From Sporosarcina sp. BI001-red (GTDB lineage: Bacteria > Bacillota > Bacilli > Bacillales_A > Planococcaceae), in the NCBI RefSeq assembly GCF_003384035.1, contig NZ_QQAK01000010.1:124001-188000 (forward strand): a stretch of DNA of 64,000 nucleotides, in the 5' to 3' direction. This document shows, piece after piece, positions 1 to 8,610 of this stretch (positions within the stretch are counted from its first letter, which is position 1; each line of letters starts with the position of its first letter). The translations under genes and the position numbers were made by a program. The notes beneath the pieces were generated by a model, which saw nothing but the letters and a program-made list of their open reading frames with translations, had not been told where the DNA came from and did not search any database.

Positions 1-600
1 TTCTCCGACACCTGGCTGTGAATGTCCGACGCTGAGAGTGATTTCTTCATCAACGGAGAGTGTTTCTCGATCACATCGGGCGATTTCTCCGACACCTAGC
101 GAAGTTTCTCGATAAAGGAACACAATTCAACGACCTTAAGGGACTATTTAAGCGCTGCGTTTGTTGAAGGACGGGCAATTCAGCTAAGCGAGGGCAATTT
201 TTGACTTCTCCGACACCTGGCTGTGAATGCCCGACGCTGGGAGTGATTTCTTCATCAACGAAGAGTGTTTCTCCATCACATCGGTCGATTTCTCCGACAC
301 CTAGCGAAGTTTCTCGATAAAGGGACACAATTCAACGGCCATAAGGGACTAATTGGATGCGCTGCGCTTGTTTAGGGAAGGGCAATTCAGCTAAGCGAGG
401 GCAATTTTGACTTCTCCGACACCTAGCTGTGAATGCCCGACGCTGGGAGTGATTTCTTCTTCAACGAAGAGTGTTTCTCGATCACATCGGACGATTTCTC
501 CGACACCTAGCGAAGTTTCTCGATAAAGGGACACAATTCAATGGCCTTAAGAGATTAATTGGGTGCGCTGCGCTTGTTGAAAGATGGCTCAGGAGGATAG
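1..600 (+). repeat. Composite repeat block 1: three copies of the 21-bp-array element
   Basis: Three head-to-tail copies. In the first, unit cores start at 1, 22, 43, 64, 85 and 106, exactly 21 bp apart; the second starts at 206, 227, 248 and so on, the third at 412, 433 and so on. The last two units (TTCTCCGACA with linker cctagcgaagt, then TTCTCGATAA) are the same in all three. Each is followed by a tail containing ACACAATTCAA, TTAAGGGA and a GCGC-TTGTT stretch. Successive copies are 205-206 bp apart. The block runs off the left window edge, so upstream copies may exist. No plausible gene lies in it. Confidence 0.93.
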
Positions 601-941
601 CACCAGAATGGAGGCATGAAGAGAATTGATTGATTACAAAGCAATTCGTTTTATGATTAAAAAACGAATAAAAGTTGTTTTTTAATCTTCCAGACTAAAA
701 AACTAGAACGTTCACAAATCGTTCGAAATAAGATACTTTTAGCCTATGGAAAAAACTTTTTAAACTTATTTCTCTTAATTTTTTATCTCTTAGAACCGTT
801 ATAGCGTCTAAGATAATCATGATTACCATTTAACAGCTATACCGGAAAAGTCTGAAAACCCGTTTGTAATGAAAAATTAGGTGTGATACGGTTAATAACG
901 TATTGAAAAATTGCTTTATGAAAATATCAAGGAGGAGAAAA
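601..941. other. AT-rich leader upstream of ehuB, nothing identified
   Basis: About 340 bp between the repeat block and ehuB. It is AT-rich and must hold the ehu promoter, but I see no convincing -35/-10 pair with good spacing and no recognisable riboswitch fold. The only clear element is the ribosome binding site AAGGAGGAG just before the ehuB ATG. Confidence 0.4.
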
Positions 942-1808
942 ATGAGAAAAGCGTTAGTTGGTTTTTTGGCAATCATGATGCTAGTCGTTTTAGCAGCATG
1001 TGGGGAAGATAGTAGTGGTAGTAAGCTAGAAGATTTGAAAGAGAAAGGCGTTGTCAAAGTCGGCTTTGCCAATGAGAAACCGTATGCGTATGAAGAGGAT
1101 GGAGAGTTGCAAGGTGCTGCGGTTGCTATTGCCAAAGCGGTCTTTGAAAACCTGGGGATAGACGAAGTCGACGGGAAGTTGTCGGAATTCGGGAACTTGA
1201 TTCCAGGCTTAGGCGCAGGGAAGTTTGACGTCATTACAGCGGGAATGGCGATTACACCGGACCGTTGTGGAAACGTGGCGTTTGGTGAACCGGAAATTAA
1301 ATATGGTGAAGGATTAATCGTTGAAAAAGGTAATCCGATGAACTTGATGAGCTATAAAGATATTGCTGCGAATCCTGAAGTTAAAGTTGCAGTAATGAGT
1401 GGTGCGACAGAGAAAGAATTCATGATCAAAGAAGGCGTTGCTGAGAGCCAAATCATGATGGTTCCTGACATTCCAGCATCATTTTCAGCAGTTGAATCTG
1501 GACGTGCGACAGTCACAACAGGTACAGAAATGACGATTAAAATGGCACTTGAATCGGCTAACATCGACAAGCTTGAATTTGTAAATGAATTCGAACAGCC
1601 GGAAATCGAAGGTGTTCCTAGTTATGGTGCTGCAGCGTTCTTGAACGAAGACGATGAGTTACGTGAAGCATATAATGCGGAGCTGAAAAAGATGAAGGAA
1701 AACGGCGAAATTGCAGCATTGATCGAACCGTTTGGCTTTACTGAAGAAATGAACACGGTCGATAACGACATTACGACTGAAAGTGTTTGTAGCGGTGAAA
1801 ATTACTAA
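942..1808 (+). CDS. ehuB: Ectoine/hydroxyectoine ABC transporter substrate-binding lipoprotein EhuB
   Basis: A 288-residue extracytoplasmic solute-binding protein of the polar amino acid family (SBP type 3). It should capture ectoine or hydroxyectoine and deliver it to EhuCD. The start is the ATG at 942 behind AAGGAGGAG; an in-frame TTG at 903 has no such site. The signal peptide ends in lipobox LAAC with the acylated Cys at residue 20. The segments VGFANEKPYAY, GLGAGKFDVITAGMAITPDRC and VEKGNPMNL match the EhuB subfamily as I remember it. First gene of ehuBCDA; a hairpin follows it before ehuC. Ligand specificity is inferred from family likeness; another amino acid derivative is possible. 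No ectoine breakdown (eut) genes are in the window, so an osmoprotectant role is plausible. Confidence 0.88.
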   Translation: MRKALVGFLAIMMLVVLAACGEDSSGSKLEDLKEKGVVKVGFANEKPYAYEEDGELQGAAVAIAKAVFENLGIDEVDGKLSEFGNLIPGLGAGKFDVITAGMAITPDRCGNVAFGEPEIKYGEGLIVEKGNPMNLMSYKDIAANPEVKVAVMSGATEKEFMIKEGVAESQIMMVPDIPASFSAVESGRATVTTGTEMTIKMALESANIDKLEFVNEFEQPEIEGVPSYGAAAFLNEDDELREAYNAELKKMKENGEIAALIEPFGFTEEMNTVDNDITTESVCSGENY

Positions 1809-1820
1809 GAAAACGATCGG

Positions 1821-1852
1821 GTCACGCCGTGTTCGGCATGACTCTTTTCTTG
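1821..1852 (+). terminator. Hairpin between ehuB and ehuC (probable attenuator)
   Basis: Stem GTCACGCCG / CGGCATGAC with a 4-base loop and one mismatch, followed by a T-rich tract. It lies inside the operon, directly after the binding-protein gene. Such hairpins commonly keep binding-protein mRNA in excess over permease mRNA by partial termination or 3' protection. Confidence 0.65.
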
Positions 1853-1909
1853 GTTAGTAAACCCGTAAACTCGTAAGATTACTAAATCGTACACAATGGA
1901 GTGGTGTTT

Positions 1910-2572
1910 GTGGGTTCTTTACCCGATATATTTTCTACCCTCGTGCAAGGCTTAAAAGTGACGCTATTGGTGCTCGTACTTTCGATTATCTGTAGTACGA
2001 TCATTGCGCTTGTTGCAGGGCTATCACGGGTGTCAACGAATCGGTTAGTTACAGGGGTAACCGGTTTCTATGTTGAAATTTTTAGAGGAACGTCGCTGAT
2101 TGTCCAGTTATTTTGGTTCTCTTATGCACTCCCAGGTTTATTTAATATCCACCTAGGCAGTGACATTTGGGTCGCGGTGCTTGCGATTTCATTAAATTAT
2201 GGCGCATATATGTCTGAAATTGTCAGAGGCTCGATTCAAGCGGTTCCTTCCGGACAGACGGAAGCGTCAATTGCACTGAACTTATCCAAGTTCCAGCGCA
2301 TGCGGCACATCATTATTCCCCAAGCAGTCCGGATGATGCTTCCTGAATATGGAAACTATTTAATTCAAATATTGAAGGCGACTTCACTCGTTTCTTTGAT
2401 TGGATTAACGGATTTACTGTACTACGGAAATATTTACAGGAGCACACATCTATCGGATTCCCCGACAGTCTATTTACTTCTCCTCGTGATGTACTTCGTG
2501 ATTGCGCTGCCTCTCATTGCATTCACTAAAAAAATGGAGAGTGTTTCGAAGAAAGGGGTGGCTCACGGATGA
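1910..2572 (+). CDS. ehuC: Ectoine/hydroxyectoine ABC transporter permease EhuC
   Basis: A 220-residue integral membrane permease of the His/Glu/Gln/Arg-opine family with about five hydrophobic segments. The cytoplasmic EAA loop reads EASIALNLSKFQRMRHIIIPQAVR and contacts the ATPase EhuA (split: EASIALNLSK then FQRMRHIIIPQAVR). I chose GTG 1910 because GGAGTG lies about 7 bases upstream; in-frame GTGs at 1901 and 1904 are alternatives. It overlaps ehuD by 4 bp (ATGA), so the two permeases are translationally coupled and probably form a heterodimer. The substrate is inferred from the neighbouring EhuB. Confidence 0.88.
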   Translation: MGSLPDIFSTLVQGLKVTLLVLVLSIICSTIIALVAGLSRVSTNRLVTGVTGFYVEIFRGTSLIVQLFWFSYALPGLFNIHLGSDIWVAVLAISLNYGAYMSEIVRGSIQAVPSGQTEASIALNLSKFQRMRHIIIPQAVRMMLPEYGNYLIQILKATSLVSLIGLTDLLYYGNIYRSTHLSDSPTVYLLLLVMYFVIALPLIAFTKKMESVSKKGVAHG

Positions 2573-3255
2573 ATTGGAGTTGGACCGTGTTTTTTGAGAC
2601 CATTCCGCTTATTGCAAAAGGACTTTGGATTACAGTGGGCTTAACACTCGCTTGTTATTTATTTGCAGCAGTTTTTGGGTTCTTCTGGGTGTTTATGAGT
2701 CGCATTCCATCAAAGATTGTGAGAAGTATTTTTGGATGGATTGCAGTGTTCGTTCGCTCGACACCACCGCTTGTCCAATTGTTTTTCATCTTTTACGCGT
2801 GGCCGGTAATTCCGGTTGTCGGTGTATCACTGAACCCATTCGTTGCGGCGATTTTAGGGCTTGGAATTCATTTCAGCACGTACATGTCTGAAGTGTATCG
2901 ATCCGGAATTGAATCTGTGGATAAAGGGCAGTGGGAAGCTTCAACTGCACTGAATTTATCCACAAGACAAAAGTGGACGAAAATTATTTTGCCTCAAGCG
3001 ATCCCACCGACGATTCCAATGCTTGGAAATTATTTAATCATCATGTTTAAAGAAGTTCCACTCGCGTCAACGATTGGGGTAGTAGCTATGCTGCACATTG
3101 CGAATGACTATGGTTCGCAATACTACAAGTTCGTTGAGCCGCTCACGGTAGTGGCACTGTTCTTCTTATTGTTGAGTTATCCTTCAGCGATATTAATTAG
3201 CAAGTTAGAGAAGAAATACAATCGGAAGTTTGATAAAAAAGCTATGTCTTCGTAA
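2569..3255 (+). CDS. ehuD: Ectoine/hydroxyectoine ABC transporter permease EhuD
   Basis: The second permease of the importer, 228 residues with five or so membrane segments and the EAA-loop motif EASTALNLSTRQKW followed by KIILPQAIPP. It is clearly paralogous to EhuC. The start ATG overlaps the ehuC stop in an ATGA arrangement. A 42-bp gap separates it from ehuA. Confidence 0.9.
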   Translation: MNWSWTVFFETIPLIAKGLWITVGLTLACYLFAAVFGFFWVFMSRIPSKIVRSIFGWIAVFVRSTPPLVQLFFIFYAWPVIPVVGVSLNPFVAAILGLGIHFSTYMSEVYRSGIESVDKGQWEASTALNLSTRQKWTKIILPQAIPPTIPMLGNYLIIMFKEVPLASTIGVVAMLHIANDYGSQYYKFVEPLTVVALFFLLLSYPSAILISKLEKKYNRKFDKKAMSS

Positions 3256-3297
3256 TGAAAGTTAGACATACCAAACTGGAAATGAAGGAGATTTCGA

Positions 3298-4074
3298 ATG
3301 GCTGAATCAATTGTGCAATATAAAGATGTTCACAAATCATTCGGAGATATCGACGTGTTGAAAGGAATTGACTTGGACATTCAACCTGCCGAAAAAGTAG
3401 CGCTGATCGGACCAAGTGGATCCGGGAAAACGACGATTATTCGGATGTTAATGACGCTCGAGGAACCAACAATGGGCGTGATCGATGTAGGTGGAAGAAA
3501 CCTTTGGCAAATGGAGAAAAAAGGTGAGTGGGTGAGAGCGGATGATCCCCACTTGCATTCCATTCGTGGAGACATCGGAATGGTGTTCCAGCATTTCAAC
3601 CTGTTCCCGCATATGACGATATTGGAAAATTGTATGCTGGCGCCAGTACTTGTGAAAAATGAAAGTAAGAAAGAAGTGAAAGCGACGGCCGTCGAAATGC
3701 TGGAGAAAGTCGGTTTGGGCGATAAAATCGAATTATACCCAGCGCAACTTTCAGGTGGTCAAAAGCAACGTGTTGCGATGGCACGTGCACTCATGATGCG
3801 ACCGAAAGTTATGTTGTTTGATGAAGTGACGTCGGCTCTTGACCCGGAGCTTGTTGGTGAAGTACTCGAAGTCATCCGTGATCTCGCGAAAGAAGGCGAA
3901 ATGGCAATGATTCTCGTGACTCATGAAATGGATTTCGCACTTGATATTGCGGATCGCGTTGTGTTTTTGAATGATGGTGTTATTGAGGAAGAGGGACACC
4001 CCGAAGACATTTTAGTGAACCCGAAAAGTGAGCGGCTGCAAGACTTCTTAAGCCGTTTTACGGTGAATCGATAA
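3298..4074 (+). CDS. ehuA: Ectoine/hydroxyectoine ABC transporter ATP-binding protein EhuA
   Basis: A 258-residue ABC ATPase that energises EhuCD. Walker [10 protein letters not shown] lies near residues 38-46. The signature is [15 protein letters not shown], Walker B is [14 protein letters not shown] and the H-loop is LVTHEMDFA. It starts at an ATG behind GAAGGAG and is followed at once by a strong rho-independent terminator, closing the ehuBCDA unit. A short insert around [18 protein letters not shown] between Walker A and the Q-loop is seen in several polar amino acid ATPases. Confidence 0.92.
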   Translation: MAESIVQYKDVHKSFGDIDVLKGIDLDIQPAEKVALIGPSGSGKTTIIRMLMTLEEPTMGVIDVGGRNLWQMEKKGEWVRADDPHLHSIRGDIGMVFQHFNLFPHMTILENCMLAPVLVKNESKKEVKATAVEMLEKVGLGDKIELYPAQLSGGQKQRVAMARALMMRPKVMLFDEVTSALDPELVGEVLEVIRDLAKEGEMAMILVTHEMDFALDIADRVVFLNDGVIEEEGHPEDILVNPKSERLQDFLSRFTVNR

Positions 4075-4088
4075 TATTATATAGAAGA

Positions 4089-4122
4089 GACCTGTTTCGC
4101 GTTGGCGAAACGGGTCTTTTTT
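4089..4122 (+). terminator. Terminator of ehuBCDA
   Basis: Perfect-ended stem GACCTGTTTCGC / GCGAAACGGGTC (one G-T pair), 4-base loop, then TTTTTT. Nearly identical to the terminator at 16782-16815. Both are followed within a few bases by the first repeat unit, TTGTCGATCA. Confidence 0.92.
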
Positions 4123-4124
4123 GG

Positions 4125-4525
4125 TTGTCGATCAACTTGTTGGAGTTGTCGATCACTAAAGGCGAAATGTTCATCACTCCACCGCGTTTTTCCATCACCC
4201 CGGACGATTTCTCCGACACCTAGCGAAGTTTCTCGATAACGGGACACAATTCAACTGCATTAAGGGATTAATTGGATGCGCTACGCTTGTTTAGGGAGGG
4301 GCTAGTTGGCTGAGTGATTGTGAATCCAGTTGTCTGACACCGATGATTGATTGTCTGACACCGATGATTGATTGTCCGACATTGCGAGTAGGTTCTCCGA
4401 CACTCCGCCAAGTTTCTCCATCACCCCGGACGATTTCTCCGACACCTAGCGAAGTTTCTCGATAAAGGTACACAATTCAACTGCTTTAAGGGATTAATTG
4501 GATGCGCTTCGCGTGTTTAGGAGGG
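4125..4525 (+). repeat. Composite repeat block 2: two copies
   Basis: The first array has units at 4125, 4146, 4167, 4188, 4209 and 4230; the second at 4330, 4351, 4372, 4393, 4414, 4435 and 4456, all exactly 21 bp apart. The second array starts with two identical units (TTGTCTGACA with linker ccgatgattga), which looks like recent unit duplication. Both arrays end with the family's terminal unit pair and tail. The block lies between the convergent ehuA and SSS-transporter genes and starts 3 bp after the ehuA terminator T-tract. Confidence 0.93.
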
Positions 4526-4708
4526 GCTAGGACATGTAAATGGGGAATCAGTAAAATGACAGCGGTTATCCGCATTTTTAAAGTGAATAATCGGAGCTTT
4601 GACGAGAGGAATCACCAATGTCAAGAGAAAAATCAGAATATGTGGAAAACAATCGACAATGAGGCACAAATTCGTGTGCAAGGAGAGAAAATTCATCCGG
4701 TTAGTCAT

Positions 4709-4743
4709 AAAAAAACACCCGACCTCTACTGATGCAGGTCGGG
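4709..4743 (-). terminator. Terminator of the minus-strand Dpp/HK/RR/SSS unit
   Basis: Stem CCCGACCT / AGGTCGGG with a 10-base loop. Read on the minus strand it is followed by a run of seven T. It lies 38 bp past the stop of the SSS transporter gene. Confidence 0.88.
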
Positions 4744-4780
4744 ATTACCAGTTCAATCCATGATCAATCAAGCCAATCGA

Positions 4781-6082
4781 CTAGTCACTGAAAAGTTCGC
4801 GTTTAGCAAATAGCATAGAACTAAAGGAAATCACGAGTGAAATGAGAAAGCTCCACCAAATCGTCAAAAGAGGACCACTAGCTAGAGATGATAAGTGAAC
4901 GGCAATGGCAGCGATTGGGGCTGCGTATGGGAGCAGTCGAGATATTTTTCGTTTAGATAGTACGATGATCAGCATGACTGGAACGAGTGCTGCGTACAAG
5001 GTTCCGAAAAAGAACAGGAACTGTAGCGCATCGAAGTTGTAGAAGAGTGCGAAAATGAGCAACACGAACAAAATCAGTCCAGAGAATTGATAGGAAGCTT
5101 TATGTAACTGTTTATCACTCATGTCAGGTCGAATCTTATGTTGGATATTGCGCACAAAGTGAACCGTTGTTGCGTGAAGTTCGGCGTTCATCGTGCTTGA
5201 GATGGTACTGAAACAGAATAGGAAAAAGATGGCGGATAGGAATAATGGTTTGATTTTCTTAACGAGCTCAAATAAGAGCGAGTACGTTTCTGCAAAGGAT
5301 TGGTCGTAAATGACGATCATCAGCATTCCACCAAGAGCTAGTGGAATTGTACACCAGACTAGTGCTGTTAAATAAAAGCTCATTCGAACTTTTTTTAAGT
5401 CAATCAGATAGAGGCGTTGCCAAGTGGCGCGATCAGATATCATTTGGCCGAAACCGATGAGCATAGCGGTTGCTGTGAAGTAAAAGGCTTCCTGATTGTT
5501 TGTGAACAGGAGGTACGGATGCAGAAGCCGTATACCTTGATAGATATTAGTCGCACCTTCACTTATAAAGAAAAACATCGGGATAAAAATAATTGCACTA
5601 AAGATAAAGATGAGTGCGGGACCTTCAAGTCTGTGAATCCATTTCATGCCTCCTAATCCTGCGATAAGAAAGGTATATAAGAAAAAGAAGAGTAAGGAGA
5701 TCCAGACGGGAACTCCAAGCAATAATTCAAAAAGTACGGAAGCCCCAATCGCCTGCATGAAAAGAGAGTCTAAACCGAGAAATAAAACGATAGCTGACAA
5801 AATGTAGTAGCCGTCCTTATGGAGCCGGACTTGAAACAAATCTCCGATAGTTCGTAAATTAGGATAGGACGTACGAATTCGAAGCGATATCATTCCAAAT
5901 AAAAGAAGAGCAACAGCCCCCATAAATGAATACCCAATACTTCCGACTAACCCAAATTTAATGAGTGCTTCAGGAGAAGACAAAATCGTATTTGCGGTAA
6001 TCCAGCGGGCGAGTAAAGAGATAATTGCGGTGGAAATACCAAGAGTGAGCGCCCCTGTCATGTAATAGTTATAGTTTTTCAT
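4781..6082 (-). CDS. Sodium:solute symporter (SSS) family-like transporter
   Basis: A 433-residue polytopic membrane protein with about 12 predicted hydrophobic helices. The segment FGQMISDRATWQRLYLIDLKK and the following helix resemble the conserved core of SSS (PutP-like, LeuT-fold) cation:solute symporters. The substrate cannot be read from sequence. It is the last gene of a minus-strand unit, overlapping the response-regulator gene by 4 bp (ATGA), so its synthesis is coupled to the regulator. This placement suggests it takes up the same compound the two-component system responds to, or acts with the kinase as a transport-sensor. It is short for the family, which often has 460-550 residues. 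Confidence 0.72.
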   Translation of the reverse strand: MKNYNYYMTGALTLGISTAIISLLARWITANTILSSPEALIKFGLVGSIGYSFMGAVALLLFGMISLRIRTSYPNLRTIGDLFQVRLHKDGYYILSAIVLFLGLDSLFMQAIGASVLFELLLGVPVWISLLFFFLYTFLIAGLGGMKWIHRLEGPALIFIFSAIIFIPMFFFISEGATNIYQGIRLLHPYLLFTNNQEAFYFTATAMLIGFGQMISDRATWQRLYLIDLKKVRMSFYLTALVWCTIPLALGGMLMIVIYDQSFAETYSLLFELVKKIKPLFLSAIFFLFCFSTISSTMNAELHATTVHFVRNIQHKIRPDMSDKQLHKASYQFSGLILFVLLIFALFYNFDALQFLFFFGTLYAALVPVMLIIVLSKRKISRLLPYAAPIAAIAVHLSSLASGPLLTIWWSFLISLVISFSSMLFAKRELFSD

Positions 6083-6789
6083 ACAGGACTAGCCTCTGTG
6101 TCATTCGAAATTTGTAGTCGATAGGCAGTCGGGGTCATGCCGAAGTTTTTTCGAAACAATGAGCTGAAGTAATGTTGGCTATTGAATCCCGTATTGTCGG
6201 CAACCGTGGAAATGCTGGCTTCTGGATCATTGATTAACATCCGTTTTGCCATTTCTAGACGATAGGAATTTAAATAGTCTGCGAAGCCGATAGCCATTTC
6301 CTCGAGAAACTTCCGGCTCAAATACGTAGGGCTAAGATGGATCTTTGCTGCTACGGCTGATAAAGGAAGCTTTTCAGCATAGCATTCGTGGATAACGTGT
6401 AATGCTTGTTGGATGGCGTCTGACTTTGCATTCCAATTTTTGTATTTTTGTAGTGTTTGGACAAGTTCCGCTTCAATGACAGGCTTTGTAATATAGTCGT
6501 TTACACCAATTCGAATCGATTGTTGTGCATAGTCGAACGATTGAAAAGCAGTGACCATGATGATGTCCAAGTCATACAACTCTTTGAGTTCCAAACCGAG
6601 AGTTAATCCATCTTTTCCGGGCATTTGAATATCTAGAAATGCTAAGGAAACTTTTTGAGTTTTCGCCAGTGTCAGTGCGGTTGCAGCATCAGTTGCTTTT
6701 AAGAATGTCCAATAAGGGAAATGAGGTTTCATTAAATACTCGAGTTGCTCGAGCTCTAGCGGTTCGTCGTCGACTAGTAAAATGTACAT
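6079..6789 (-). CDS. Response regulator, CheY receiver plus AraC-type HTH (YesN-like)
   Basis: A 236-residue two-component response regulator. The receiver domain covers about residues 1-120 with acidic pair D7-D8, phosphoacceptor D53 (FLDIQMPGKDG) and the conserved Lys in NDYITKPV. The C-terminal half is an AraC/XylS double HTH, with typical spacing from LSPTYLSRKF to FNSQHYFSSLFRKNFGMTPT. The start is the ATG at 6789 behind AAAGGAG; an in-frame extension to 6849 would run into the kinase gene. It should be phosphorylated by the adjacent kinase and activate transport or catabolic genes nearby. The divergent region before the binding-protein gene is a candidate target. Confidence 0.88.
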   Translation of the reverse strand: MYILLVDDEPLELEQLEYLMKPHFPYWTFLKATDAATALTLAKTQKVSLAFLDIQMPGKDGLTLGLELKELYDLDIIMVTAFQSFDYAQQSIRIGVNDYITKPVIEAELVQTLQKYKNWNAKSDAIQQALHVIHECYAEKLPLSAVAAKIHLSPTYLSRKFLEEMAIGFADYLNSYRLEMAKRMLINDPEASISTVADNTGFNSQHYFSSLFRKNFGMTPTAYRLQISNDTEASPV

Positions 6790-6803
6790 TAGCTCACTCC
6801 TTT

Positions 6804-7565
6804 CTAGACTGTAGGTTTTTCTCGAAAAGGGATTATTATTTTTGCACATGCTTCCTCGCCGATAAACGACATAGTAAATGAGGTGGGTTCATCAGGAAAT
6901 AATAGAGTAAGCCTTTCTCGGATGTTGGCGACTCCTAGTCCATCTTCTCGAGTAAAGTCATCCTTTTTCTTTGAGGAATGTTGGAGATGTGTATTCCACA
7001 CTTCTATGTGAATCAGGTTGTCTTGAAGAAAAATGATGATTTTAAGGGTTGCTGGACCCGGGTATTTTTCAAAAGCGTGCTTGAACGTATTTTCAACCAT
7101 TGTTTGAAGAACAAATGGAGGAATGTATGATAGCTTTGCTTCCTCTTCAATAGTTTGATGAGTTTGTACCCGTTTTCCGAAGCGTAACTGTTGAATACCT
7201 AGATAACTATTGGTGTAGGCCAATTCGTCCATGAGCGGGACGAGCATTTCGTTCGTTTGATAATTGTATCTCATGAATTTCGACATCACTTCCAAGCTGG
7301 TGATCAGCTCTTGTTTTCGATCTAATCGTGCCAAGCTTAGCATGGTATTCAGTGTGTTGAAGAAGAAGTGGGGTTTGATGCGTTGGTTGAGCTGATAGTA
7401 TTGGGCATATTGCAATTCCTTTTCTAGTTTCGATTTACTCGCGACGTTCTGAAGGAAGTCAAACCGACTCTCGAAGATCATGATGAATGCAAGTGTAAAA
7501 GCCCCTGCTAGAGGGGCGAGTATACATAATAATACATATAATGAAAAGGAGTCGATGGACATCAT
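6804..7565 (-). CDS. Short LytS/YesM-type sensor histidine kinase
   Basis: A 253-residue histidine kinase of the His_kinase (PF06580) plus HATPase_c type. There is one N-terminal membrane helix (about residues 8-30), a short coiled segment, then QRIKPHFFFNTLN with phosphorylated H66, N-box VENTFKHAFE and G-box GLGVANIRERL. No extracytoplasmic sensor domain is present, whereas YesM/LytS kinases usually have one or several membrane helices. The start ATG at 7565 follows GGAGGT and avoids overlap with the upstream ATPase gene. It lies 14 bp before the response-regulator gene. The minimal input region suggests it senses through a membrane partner, possibly the ABC or SSS transporter in the same unit. 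Confidence 0.85.
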   Translation of the reverse strand: MMSIDSFSLYVLLCILAPLAGAFTLAFIMIFESRFDFLQNVASKSKLEKELQYAQYYQLNQRIKPHFFFNTLNTMLSLARLDRKQELITSLEVMSKFMRYNYQTNEMLVPLMDELAYTNSYLGIQQLRFGKRVQTHQTIEEEAKLSYIPPFVLQTMVENTFKHAFEKYPGPATLKIIIFLQDNLIHIEVWNTHLQHSSKKKDDFTREDGLGVANIRERLTLLFPDEPTSFTMSFIGEEACAKIIIPFREKPTV

Positions 7566-7614
7566 GGGCTTAACCTCCAGCGAGAAAAGGATTGTTCTAA
7601 TTCTAGCAGATGTG

Positions 7615-8610
7615 TCAACTGCTGAGTAAATTTTCTGCAAAATGACAAGCTACTTGATGAGTTTCCGTCAATGGACGTAGCAGAGGCTCGTCGGTTTTAC
7701 ATAGATCTGTTGCAAATGGACACCTTGTATGAAAGCGGCAACCTGTTGGTGGATTGATCGGAGAAGGAACGTCTCCTTTTAAAATGATTCTATTCCTTTT
7801 ATGATTCTCATCAATGGATGGAATGGCTGATAAGAGTGCTTTGGTATACGGATGGCTAGGTGAATCGAAAAGAGAGTCTTTATCTGCAATTTCCACAATT
7901 TTTCCTAAATACATGACAATGACGCGGTCTGAAATATGTCGGACAACACTTAAATCATGAGAGATGAACAGGAACGTCAAATCGAGATCACGTTGCATAC
8001 TTTTGAGTAGATTAATAATTTGAGCTTGAATGGAAACGTCTAAGGCAGATACTGCTTCGTCGCAAATAATCACTTTAGGATTCACACAAAGCGCTCTCGC
8101 AATTCCGATTCGTTGTCGTTGTCCTCCCGAAAACTCATGAGGATACCGTTCTAAGTATTCAGGTCGAAGCCCGACAAGTGACATCAGTTCAAGAAGTCGT
8201 CCTTCCATTTGTTCTTTCGGCATCACTTTTTGAATCGTCATTGCTTCTTGTAGCATTTTTCTGATCGTTTGCCGTGGATTCAATGAAGCGTAAGGGTCTT
8301 GAAAGATGACTTGAATGTCACCTCGGATATTTCGGAGTTCTTTCTTTCTAAGAGACGTCATGGAAGTGCCATTAAACAGAATTTCTCCTTCTGTAGGTTC
8401 ATCAAGTCGTAATATGGAACGTCCGGTCGTTGACTTCCCACATCCGGATTCTCCGACGATACTCAATGTTTCGCCTGGATATAAGTTGAAAGAAATGTCA
8501 TCGACTGCTTTCACAGTTTGTTTCGGTGAAAAGAGTGATTCTTTTTTTAGAGGGAAGTATTGCTTTAAATGATCAACCTGTAAAATTGGCGCTTTTTTTG
8601 TTACGGACAT
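7615..8610 (-). CDS. Dpp/Opp-type ABC importer, second ATP-binding protein (DppF/OppF-like)
   Basis: A 331-residue ATPase of the peptide/nickel ABC importer group. Walker A is GESGCGKST, signature FSGGQRQRIGIARAL, Walker B VIICDEAVSALDVS, and the C-terminal oligopeptide/dipeptide extension carries CRFHTRCPFATDLC, a probable Fe-S or metal-binding Cys set. It starts at an ATG behind GAAGGAGG and overlaps the upstream DppD-like gene by 10 bp. It should form an ATPase heterodimer with that protein, powering the two permeases encoded upstream. Confidence 0.92.
   Translation of the reverse strand: MSVTKKAPILQVDHLKQYFPLKKESLFSPKQTVKAVDDISFNLYPGETLSIVGESGCGKSTTGRSILRLDEPTEGEILFNGTSMTSLRKKELRNIRGDIQVIFQDPYASLNPRQTIRKMLQEAMTIQKVMPKEQMEGRLLELMSLVGLRPEYLERYPHEFSGGQRQRIGIARALCVNPKVIICDEAVSALDVSIQAQIINLLKSMQRDLDLTFLFISHDLSVVRHISDRVIVMYLGKIVEIADKDSLFDSPSHPYTKALLSAIPSIDENHKRNRIILKGDVPSPINPPTGCRFHTRCPFATDLCKTDEPLLRPLTETHQVACHFAENLLSS

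Noticed and set aside
71-328. Open frames over the repeat blocks, e.g. 71-328, 4291-4473, 16889-17137, 23694-23963, 27675-27983, 28148-28417, 30232-30489, 51912-52172, 59957-60214
   Set aside because: They translate the 21-bp units in several frames, have no consistent start or ribosome binding site and are interrupted or altered between copies. They are by-products of a period divisible by three.
601-941. Riboswitch or structured leader upstream of ehuB
   Set aside because: No conserved riboswitch motif or terminator/antiterminator pair could be recognised by eye.
4502-4732. Plus-strand open frame downstream of repeat block 2
   Set aside because: Starts in a repeat tail, has low-complexity basic composition, no ribosome binding site and ends in the terminator of the convergent gene.
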